Shown here: one piece after another, positions 56,493 through 64,000 of the stretch | Numbering within the stretch: position 1 is the stretch's first letter | Layout: each line of letters begins with the position of its first letter | Origin: an uncultured Draconibacterium sp. | Lineage (GTDB): Bacteria; Bacteroidota; Bacteroidia; Bacteroidales; Prolixibacteraceae | Assembly (NCBI RefSeq): GCF_913060805.1 | Contig: NZ_CAJXTC010000009.1 | Coordinates: forward strand, 62,001-126,000 | Direction: 5' to 3' | Length of the DNA: 64,000 nucleotides | Program-made: the position numbers and the translations under genes | The notes under the pieces: model-generated | What the model was told of the DNA's origin: nothing | The model's input: only the letters and a program-made list of their open reading frames with translations | The model's database searches: none

Positions 56493-58082
56493 ATGAAAAA
56501 AACACTATTTACAATTTTAACTCCGGTATTGGCAACATTTTTATTCGTTTCGTGCGGGCAGTCGCCTGCAACTAAAGCAACCTTAGCACCGGAAGATCTG
56601 GCCGAAAAAGTTGACAAAAGCCAGCAGGAAAGAATATTGATTACCACCGATCTGGAAGTGGATGATATGAACGGTTTGCTTTTAAGTTTGATGTACGCCG
56701 ATCATTATGATCTTGCCGGAATTGTTTGGACAGCAGGTATGTATCATTTTCAGGGCGACCACGGCGAACATACATTGGGCGAGATTACTCCAAATTACCG
56801 CTGCAGTGCTCAACATTGCGAGCACCGTGTGGAGTCGGCCGCCGATCTCACGGAGTATCGTCCGGTTGACCCGACATGGCTCGACCGTATTTTGGATTAT
56901 TACGAAACCGATTATCAGTTGATGAGCAAGAATAATCCGAATTTCCCGACACCTGAGCAATTGAGGAGCATTACCAAAGTAGGTAACATCGAATTCGAAG
57001 GCGATTACCGCTTTGAAACCGATGGCTCTAAATTTATCGAGGAATGTATTATGGACGATGATATGCGTCCGCTGTACATTCAGCATTGGGGCGGAATTAA
57101 CACCACGGTACGTGCGCTGTACTCTATTTACGAGAAGTACCACGGCACACCGGAATGGGAGCAGGTGCTTGCAAAAGTAACGGCTAAGGTCCGTATTGGT
57201 GGCGATGGCGAAGACAATTGCCGTGCCGACAGTAAAATAGACGAGATGTTCCCCGGCCTGCAGAATGGTGGCTACGGTGGAGGTTTCTTTAATTATGGTT
57301 CCTTTTTTGCGTCGAGCTACAACTCTCCGATGCGCGCCGATGATGAACTTCAGCCGTATCTACATGCCGATTTCATCCTTGATGCCTACAAAGAGGACCA
57401 CGGAAAGCTTTGTGAGGAGATTTGGCTGTATGGCGAAGGCCGTGCTATTTATGGCGAACCGATTATTTACAATTACGGCCTGATAACTTATATGGATTGG
57501 GCGAAATCGGCTGAACTGGGCTGGGGGCCTGCAAACCTTGCAGATTTTCCGCGTGTTGATTTCAAACCGTACGACTGGAGCATCTGCCAGTTTGGTTGTG
57601 CCTCTTTCATCAATATCGGACTTCGTTCGGATGTTACCAACAGCAGTCGCCAATTCTTAGGGCCAACACCTGAAGGTTTCAAAAAAAGCAACCATTACAC
57701 CATCGTAATGTGGGAAGAACTGGCAGCACGTGCCGACTGGGCGATCTGCGAACCACAGGACTGTAACCATGCTCCGATAGTAACAGCCGACGAATTGGAT
57801 TTCACTGCTGCTCCGGGAGAAACGGTTTCGCTTTCGGGTAATGCGAAAGATCCTGACGGAGACCAGTTGGTGGCAAAATGGTGGGTTCCTGCTTTCTCGT
57901 GCACCTACATGGAAGGCAAAGCAGAAGGACTGGCTGTTTCTTCTGAAACCGGTTGGAACACTGAATTTACCATTCCTGCCGACGCAAAAACGGGCGACAA
58001 ATTCATTGTGAACCTTGAAGTGAAAGATGACGCTACCCGTCCGATGACGCGTTTTGCTCAGTATGTAATTACTGTTTCGTAA
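56493..58082 (+). CDS. DUF1593/Sde182-like lipoprotein, tandem paralogue
   Basis: RILITTDLEVDDMNGLLLSLMYADHYDLAGIVW; shares FPTPEQLRS..KVGNIEFEGD with upstream gene. Confidence 0.82.
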   Translation: MKKTLFTILTPVLATFLFVSCGQSPATKATLAPEDLAEKVDKSQQERILITTDLEVDDMNGLLLSLMYADHYDLAGIVWTAGMYHFQGDHGEHTLGEITPNYRCSAQHCEHRVESAADLTEYRPVDPTWLDRILDYYETDYQLMSKNNPNFPTPEQLRSITKVGNIEFEGDYRFETDGSKFIEECIMDDDMRPLYIQHWGGINTTVRALYSIYEKYHGTPEWEQVLAKVTAKVRIGGDGEDNCRADSKIDEMFPGLQNGGYGGGFFNYGSFFASSYNSPMRADDELQPYLHADFILDAYKEDHGKLCEEIWLYGEGRAIYGEPIIYNYGLITYMDWAKSAELGWGPANLADFPRVDFKPYDWSICQFGCASFINIGLRSDVTNSSRQFLGPTPEGFKKSNHYTIVMWEELAARADWAICEPQDCNHAPIVTADELDFTAAPGETVSLSGNAKDPDGDQLVAKWWVPAFSCTYMEGKAEGLAVSSETGWNTEFTIPADAKTGDKFIVNLEVKDDATRPMTRFAQYVITVS

Positions 58083-58112
58083 ATCCCATTGGAAAAACAA
58101 AACCTTACAACA

Positions 58113-59606
58113 ATGATAAAAATAATCAGCATATTTTGTGTGTTGCTCGGGCTTAGCCTGGCAAGCTATGCTCAGGAAAAACCAATGAACGTGCTTTTCA
58201 TCGCCACCGATGATATGAGCAACGATTTGAATACTTTTGGGAATCCGGATGTGTACACACCCAATATGGACCGTTTGGCCGAAAGGGGAGTCGTGTTTCA
58301 AAATGCCTATTGCCAGGCGCCGCTATGTGGGCCCAGTCGTGCATCGTTAATGACCGGTTATTACCCGGATAAGACCGGTGTTTTTGACCTTGGTCCACGA
58401 TTTCGCGAGAAGTTGCCTGATGCCGTAACCATGGCTCAACTATTCAAGAATAACGGCTATTTTACCTGCCGAATTGGTAAAATATTTCATCAGGGAGTTC
58501 CCGGTGATATTGGTCATGCAGGGCACGATGATCCGGCTTCGTGGACAACCACTTACAATCCGATTGGTAAAGATAAAACCGATGAATATAAACTACAGGG
58601 TGGTGATGCCGTGATGTTGGGAACTTACCTTGCCATGGATTGTAACGACGATGAGGTAACCGATGCGATTTCGGCAAATGTGGCTTTAAGTATTTTGCGC
58701 CAGCGTACCGGCAATCAGATGATAAGTGCATATGGAAGTTACAATGCCGGTCGTGTAAGTCCTGAGCCATTTTTTATGGCGCTTGGATTTTACCGCCCGC
58801 ATATTCCGTATATGGCGCCAAAGAAATATTTCGACATGTATCCGCTGGAGAAGATAAAGTTGCATGAAAATCCTGAAAACGACTGGGAGAATAAACCGCA
58901 TGCGGCAGCCTGGGTTTGGCCACCAAATGCCGGAGCAACAGAAGAGCAGCAGAAGAAAGCAATTCAGGCTTATTATGCATCTATTTCGTTTGTTGATGCA
59001 CAAGTTGGAAAATTGCTCGACGGGCTGCAAGAGTTTGATTTGCTTGATAATACGATCATTGTTTTTTGGAGCGATCATGGTTACCAGTTGGGAGAACACG
59101 GACAATGGCAAAAACAGACTTTATTTGAAAAAGGATCTAATCAGCCATTATTGATTTCTGTGCCGGGAGTGACCTCGGGAACAAGAACCGAAGCCATTGT
59201 TCAATTGGTTGATCTTTATCCAACACTGGCCGAACTTGCAGGTTTGGAGCCTCCAAAAGATTTGGTGGGCCACAGTTTGGTGCCACTTCTGAAAGATCCG
59301 GATGCAGAGTGGGATCACCCGGCTTTTACCATTCAGGCGAGAACCGTAAATCCAAGAGCGCAGGAAGGACAATCGAAATATAGTTTTAATCCGAATCTGG
59401 CATCAGAAAATCCAACCATCTTCGGACGTACCATTCGCGTAAAAAAATACCGTTATACAGAATGGGATGAAGGTCGTTTGGGAGCTGAATTGTATGATTA
59501 TGAAAATGATCCGAAAGAGTTTAATAACTTGGCTAACGATCCGAAATACAAGGATATTATTGATGAACTGGCAGAGATTCTGCACCGGGATTTTAGCGCG
59601 GAGTAG
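58113..59606 (+). CDS. Secreted sulfatase (iduronate-2-sulfatase-like)
   Basis: CQAPLCGPSRASLMTGYYPDKTGVF formylglycine motif C-x-P-S-R; DHGYQLGEHGQW; signal peptide. Confidence 0.93.
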   Translation: MIKIISIFCVLLGLSLASYAQEKPMNVLFIATDDMSNDLNTFGNPDVYTPNMDRLAERGVVFQNAYCQAPLCGPSRASLMTGYYPDKTGVFDLGPRFREKLPDAVTMAQLFKNNGYFTCRIGKIFHQGVPGDIGHAGHDDPASWTTTYNPIGKDKTDEYKLQGGDAVMLGTYLAMDCNDDEVTDAISANVALSILRQRTGNQMISAYGSYNAGRVSPEPFFMALGFYRPHIPYMAPKKYFDMYPLEKIKLHENPENDWENKPHAAAWVWPPNAGATEEQQKKAIQAYYASISFVDAQVGKLLDGLQEFDLLDNTIIVFWSDHGYQLGEHGQWQKQTLFEKGSNQPLLISVPGVTSGTRTEAIVQLVDLYPTLAELAGLEPPKDLVGHSLVPLLKDPDAEWDHPAFTIQARTVNPRAQEGQSKYSFNPNLASENPTIFGRTIRVKKYRYTEWDEGRLGAELYDYENDPKEFNNLANDPKYKDIIDELAEILHRDFSAE

Positions 59607-59689
59607 CACATTTTAGTATTTTTACTGAATTGCGGTTTCTATTGGAACCGTGATATTTGCAATTGATTTTTAATCTAAACTAAACCAAA

Positions 59690-61567
59690 ATGCTAAAACT
59701 GAATGAGATAAAGATCAGTCGGTTAGTTTTATTATTTACGCTGTTCCTGAGTGTGCAAGTTAGAGGGCAGCAAGACCGGCCTAATATTTTATGGATCACC
59801 AGCGAGGATAACAGTCCGTATTTAGGCTGTTACGGCGATGCTTTTGCAACAACGCCAACCCTCGATAAACTGGCCTCTGACGGATTTCGCTACACCAATG
59901 CTTATGCTAACTGCCCGGTTTGTTCGCCTGCACGAAATACGATTATTACCGGTGTTTATGCCGCATCGAACGGGAACGAGCAAATGCGAAGTACTTATCC
60001 GAAATCGGAGTCGGTTATTCCTTATCCCGAGCTATTGCGAAAAGCCGGTTATTACTGCACTAACAATGTAAAAACCGATTACAATTTTGCAGGAGATTAC
60101 AACAGTATGTGGGATGAATGCAGCAATACTGCACATTGGAAAAACAGTCCGGAAGGGAAACCATTCTTCGCCATATTCAATTTGATGACGACGCACGAAA
60201 GTCAGCTTTTTCCTTTTACACCTGATGCGGAATTAAGGCACAAACCGGAAGATGTGATTTTGCCGCCGCAGCATCCTGATACTAAGGAAATGCGCCACGA
60301 TTGGGCGCAGTATTACGACAAAATAGAGGATATGGATGCGCAGGTTGGCGATTTGTTAAAAGAGCTGGAAGAAAGCGGGCTGGCTGACAATACCATCGTT
60401 TTTTATTATGCCGATCACGGTGGAGTGCTGGCGCGCAGTAAACGTTATATTTTCGAAACCGGAACGTGGGTGCCGTTTATCGTTCGTATTCCTGAAAAAT
60501 ACAAACAATATTTTCCTGCAGAGAAACCGGGCGATGCCGTTGATCGCAACATAAGTTTTGTAGATCTTGCTCCAACTTTGCTAAGTATAATCGGAGCTGA
60601 AAAACCGGACTACATGCAGGGCAACGCTTTTCTTGGGAATGCGGTTGAACCGGAGCCGGAATACATTCATATGACCCGCAGCCGCATGGACGAGCGTATT
60701 GACATGAGCCGTGCCGTGCGGGATAAAAAGTATCGTTACATCCGCAACTACATGCCTTTTCGTATTTATTTGCAGCACCTGGCGTACTTGTTCAATGCCC
60801 GTTCTGCACAATCGTGGGAAGATTATTACCTGGCTGGGAAATGTAACGATTTGCAAAGTATTGCTTTTCAAACCAAACCGGTGGAAGAACTTTACGATAC
60901 CGAGAACGATCCTAACGAACTTTATAATCTTGCTGATGATCCGGCTTATAAAGAGGTGTTGGAGCGCATGCGAAAAGAGAATATTCGATGGATGAAAGAA
61001 ATCAGGGATGTGGCTTTGATTCCGGAAACTGAATACACGAAAAGGGCAGGAGGCGGATCGATGTACGATTACATGCGGTCGGAGGCTTGTCCGTTTGATG
61101 AATTATTGGCCGCAGCAGAACTGGCAACTCAGCCGGGTAACGGAGCGATTTCTGAATACATTGAATTGCTTAAAAACGAAGATTCAGCATTACGTTACTG
61201 GGGAGTTACTGGCTTGCTTATTCACGTTGAGAATGCCCAATCGGCATTGCCGGTGTTAAAAGCACTGTCAGGTGAAGATGCAACAGCAACAGCCGTTTTA
61301 ATTGGCGAAACCTTGTATCGTTTAGGAGAAAAAGAACTGGCAGAAAAGATATTCCTACGCATTTTGAGTGACGAAAATAGTACAATGCATGAGCGAAACT
61401 GGGTATTGAACAGTGTTGACGCGATTGACTCCAGAACTGCGGCAATTGAAAAATGGATAAAAGACTTTTACGATCGCAAGAGCGGGGAGCTAAAAGGATG
61501 GGATATTTACAGCAACTATGATTTCTCGATGTGTAAAATGATCCTTGAGAAATGGGATGTGATTTAA
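59690..61567 (+). CDS. Secreted sulfatase with C-terminal HEAT-like extension
   Basis: NCPVCSPARNTIITGVYAASNG formylglycine motif C-x-P-A-R; YYADHGGVLARSKRYIFETG. Confidence 0.93.
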   Translation: MLKLNEIKISRLVLLFTLFLSVQVRGQQDRPNILWITSEDNSPYLGCYGDAFATTPTLDKLASDGFRYTNAYANCPVCSPARNTIITGVYAASNGNEQMRSTYPKSESVIPYPELLRKAGYYCTNNVKTDYNFAGDYNSMWDECSNTAHWKNSPEGKPFFAIFNLMTTHESQLFPFTPDAELRHKPEDVILPPQHPDTKEMRHDWAQYYDKIEDMDAQVGDLLKELEESGLADNTIVFYYADHGGVLARSKRYIFETGTWVPFIVRIPEKYKQYFPAEKPGDAVDRNISFVDLAPTLLSIIGAEKPDYMQGNAFLGNAVEPEPEYIHMTRSRMDERIDMSRAVRDKKYRYIRNYMPFRIYLQHLAYLFNARSAQSWEDYYLAGKCNDLQSIAFQTKPVEELYDTENDPNELYNLADDPAYKEVLERMRKENIRWMKEIRDVALIPETEYTKRAGGGSMYDYMRSEACPFDELLAAAELATQPGNGAISEYIELLKNEDSALRYWGVTGLLIHVENAQSALPVLKALSGEDATATAVLIGETLYRLGEKELAEKIFLRILSDENSTMHERNWVLNSVDAIDSRTAAIEKWIKDFYDRKSGELKGWDIYSNYDFSMCKMILEKWDVI

Positions 61568-61631
61568 AATACTGCAGAAGGATTCTTCTTCTGATTTTTC
61601 TATAGTTAGTTTGGTTAGGGATGTAAATCCC

Positions 61632-61665
61632 AGAATTTCCGGCATGAATTGTCGGGAATTTTTAT
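61632..61665 (+). terminator. Terminator after sulfatase gene
   Basis: GAATTTCCGGCA-tgaat-TGTCGGGAATTTTTAT. Confidence 0.55.
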
Positions 61666-61744
61666 TTAAGCATTAAACCTTCGCCATTGACGATGGTAGT
61701 GTATGTTTTGCTACGCATTTTATAACTGTGCCTTTATTGCAAAG

Positions 61745-61891
61745 TACCGAAAACTATCCCACACCGTTTATCACAGCAATTTTCATGTAGTCTTCGTTCC
61801 AAAGTATCCTAACCGTATTTTGGAAGGCAAAGTCAAAGACTTACTTTTTACTCTTGTTAAAATAGCAGCATTGCAGGTCGCTCAGAATTAA
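61745..61891 (+). pseudogene. Truncated IS200/IS605-type TnpA (Y1 transposase) remnant
   Basis: YRKLSHTVYHSNFHVVFVPKYPNRILEGKVKDLLFTLVKIAALQ matches the N-terminal TnpA pattern; stops after about 48 codons, no Tyr catalytic half. Confidence 0.7.
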
Positions 61892-61908
61892 TCATACTGT
61901 TTAAAGAA

Positions 61909-61936
61909 ACAAAAGCCCACCATAAGGCGAGCTTTT
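61909..61936 (-). terminator. Terminator-like hairpin downstream of GH2 gene
   Basis: AAAAGCTCGCC-ttat-GGTGGGCTTTT on minus strand, imperfect stem. Confidence 0.5.
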
Positions 61937-61956
61937 GATTTTCATATTATCTAAAT

Positions 61957-64000
61957 TTATTGAATATTAAAACCAGTGATATCAACTGTTGGTTGATCTC
62001 CATTGGTATCTTCATTCTTCAAATTCATTGTTATCACTTTTTCTTCGCCCGGTAGTAACGAAACGTAATTATCGCTATAAATTACAGGTAGCATACGTTC
62101 TCCGGTTTTAGCTCCAACAACGTTTAAGCGAATCATTAACGCCGGAGTATTTGACGTATTTTTCATTGTAGTTGTAAGCGTCCAGCTGTTGTCCGATTCT
62201 GAAACTGTAGTGTTGCTTTCTAAATTCACTTTAGGAAGTGAATTTAGTGCCTGGTAATTTCCTTCTTCCAAGCCTCGCCAGTAAAAGTTTTCCGAAATAA
62301 CTTTGTCGTTTTCAGTTAACTTGAGTTTTATAAAGTGAACGTCGGACAAGTTATCCGGGAATTCCAATTTGAAACATTTTTCAGTTGAATCTTCTTTACT
62401 GTCGATTTTTGCGTCAGACTCCCAAACAACAGTCCCGTCCATGTTTATTAGTTCTGCTTTAACCGAAAGCCCGCTTCTGTCTCTTCCAAAATTATTTACC
62501 ACTTCAATTTCATCTGTAACCGGATTCCATTGGATGTGAATTGGCTCACAAGCTTTTTTACAGCCAAAATAGGCAGCGGTTGGTTCGAAGTAATAATCGT
62601 AGGTTTGCCACACCATTGATGGCCATGCCGAATGACTCATCCACAGCAGAAGGCCTTTTCTGTACGGACTCCTTGCTTCAAACATTCCGCGATAACCTTC
62701 ATAATTTATCCATTGGGCAAGCTCGGTAAATTCTTTTGCATCATCAGCTTCTCCGAAAGCTTTTTCAATGATCTGGTTAAACGAAGCCGCTCCCTGTGCT
62801 CCTTCCAAACAATAGTCGTGAATTCCCCACAAACTATTTTGCGGCCACAGCGCCGATTCCGGCAACGTTTGTTTAAGGCTTTCATAAGTCATCACGTTAG
62901 GCATTCCCCTTTCGCTGTGGAACTTATCCAGACCATTTATCGAATAGTATGTTTTTACCGGAAGCGCGCGGTAAGGGCCTTCGCCACTAACAACTCCACG
63001 CGACGAATGTGAAATATAATGTAGCCCCGGATGTGATTGATGAACCAGGTTGTTCAAGGCAGTATCCAGTTCAACGGGAGGATTACCTTCGTTTCTTCCG
63101 CAATAAATGGCGATAGAAGGGTGGTTTCGAATCCGTTTTACCATATCTGTGGCGTTGGCCATAAACATGCTATTGTTATCCGGATCCGGTCCGTCCCAAG
63201 GATTGGCCAGCCAGAAATCCTGCCAAATCATAACCCCGTACTTGTCGCACGCCTCATAAAATTCGTCATCACCAATTTGTCCCACCCAGTTACGAATCAA
63301 AGTAAAATTCATATCTGCGTGGTAGGCAACGGCAATATCATACTCTCTGCCACGGTAATTGAGGTTCGATTCAGAGAATCCCCAGTTACCACCACGGCCA
63401 ATAAAACGACGGCCATTAATGAATAACCTCAATGCCCCGTTTTCTTCATCATAGTTCATTTCGCGTACTCCCGATTTGAATTCCTTCACATCTGAAACAG
63501 TTCCGGCAACTTCAAATTCCAGTTTTACATCATAGAGATTTGGACTTCCATATCCTTTTGGCCACCAAAGTTTTGGATTTTCAAAATGCAGGGCAGGGTA
63601 ATCTGACGGATCTAATTTTACACTTTGAACTTCGTTAGCATTAAGCGAAATATTTTCTTCGAAAGTGATGTCTCCATATGAGCCTTTTAGCACACCTTCG
63701 ATGTTTTCCGAAGAAGTATTTCTAAGTGTCAATTCAATGTTGATGTCTGCAGCTGTGGTATCCGGCAGTGCTAAATCAGTAGTAACAAATGGATCTTCGA
63801 TGCTGACCGGGCCTACGGTTGACAAGAATACATCATTCCAAATCCCGATGTTTCTGCCACGTATGGTTGGTATCCAGTCCCATCCGATTGATGCATGATA
63901 GGTTGGATTATCAGCTCCCAATATACCACCATTTTTATCCGGAGTAATTTGAGTTTGCTCTTTGATAACACCCGGATTATCATTTTTGTGAATTAAAACA
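61957..64000 (-). CDS. GH2 family glycoside hydrolase (exo-beta-glucosaminidase/beta-mannosidase-like), partial
   Basis: RGGNWGFSESNLNYRG, NFTLIRNWVGQIGDDEFYEACDKYGVMIWQDFWLA, IAIYCGRNEGNPP; frame stays open past listed M at 63921 to window edge. Confidence 0.88.
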   Translation of the reverse strand, partial: VLIHKNDNPGVIKEQTQITPDKNGGILGADNPTYHASIGWDWIPTIRGRNIGIWNDVFLSTVGPVSIEDPFVTTDLALPDTTAADINIELTLRNTSSENIEGVLKGSYGDITFEENISLNANEVQSVKLDPSDYPALHFENPKLWWPKGYGSPNLYDVKLEFEVAGTVSDVKEFKSGVREMNYDEENGALRLFINGRRFIGRGGNWGFSESNLNYRGREYDIAVAYHADMNFTLIRNWVGQIGDDEFYEACDKYGVMIWQDFWLANPWDGPDPDNNSMFMANATDMVKRIRNHPSIAIYCGRNEGNPPVELDTALNNLVHQSHPGLHYISHSSRGVVSGEGPYRALPVKTYYSINGLDKFHSERGMPNVMTYESLKQTLPESALWPQNSLWGIHDYCLEGAQGAASFNQIIEKAFGEADDAKEFTELAQWINYEGYRGMFEARSPYRKGLLLWMSHSAWPSMVWQTYDYYFEPTAAYFGCKKACEPIHIQWNPVTDEIEVVNNFGRDRSGLSVKAELINMDGTVVWESDAKIDSKEDSTEKCFKLEFPDNLSDVHFIKLKLTENDKVISENFYWRGLEEGNYQALNSLPKVNLESNTTVSESDNSWTLTTTMKNTSNTPALMIRLNVVGAKTGERMLPVIYSDNYVSLLPGEEKVITMNLKNEDTNGDQPTVDITGFNIQ

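Noticed and set aside
57657-58301. 214-aa minus-strand ORF
   Set aside because: Antisense to DUF1593 paralogue and sulfatase start; no family-like motifs.

Overview
A 64 kb Bacteroidota chromosomal segment (TAnnTTTG-type promoter motif, T9SS sorting domain, tmRNA tag GENNYALAA, PUL-like enzymes; probably a marine or Marinilabiliales-like lineage, by inference). It has two parts. (1) About 1-23.47 kb is the right end of a tailed prophage: portal-like protein, head/tail connector genes, TP901-type tape measure, baseplate/tail proteins, collagen-like and Mtd_N/HxH tail fibres, LamG protein, lysis cassette, secreted cargo protein and tyrosine integrase. It ends exactly at the 3' end of ssrA (tmRNA, minus strand), and its left end lies outside the window. 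A terminator-bounded accessory (moron-like) island with a KilA-N protein sits inside the structural operon. (2) 23.5-64 kb is host DNA: GH2 glycosidases, nucleoside hydrolase and two Sde182/DUF1593-like paralogues, two sulfatases, galU plus a glucuronokinase-like GHMP kinase, a DUF5916/DUF4405/Arg-Gly-rich/PepSY membrane cluster, MFS plus zinc dehydrogenase, esterases, GT39, secreted peroxiredoxin, DUF2202, a 1.87-kDa-residue-scale (about 1860 aa) subtilase with ten 74-aa repeats, an atypical LuxR-type regulator and an RpoD-like sigma factor. Main points for a second look: the ssrA-integrated prophage and its moron island, unlisted small lysis ORFs and an overlapping putative SAR endolysin, heptamer/octamer tandem microrepeats before phage start codons, a palindrome flanked by direct repeats, a 51-bp sulfatase 3' relic, an IS200/IS605 TnpA relic, the Arg-rich membrane protein and the 10-repeat protease. 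No searches were run; all family names are from reading the translations.
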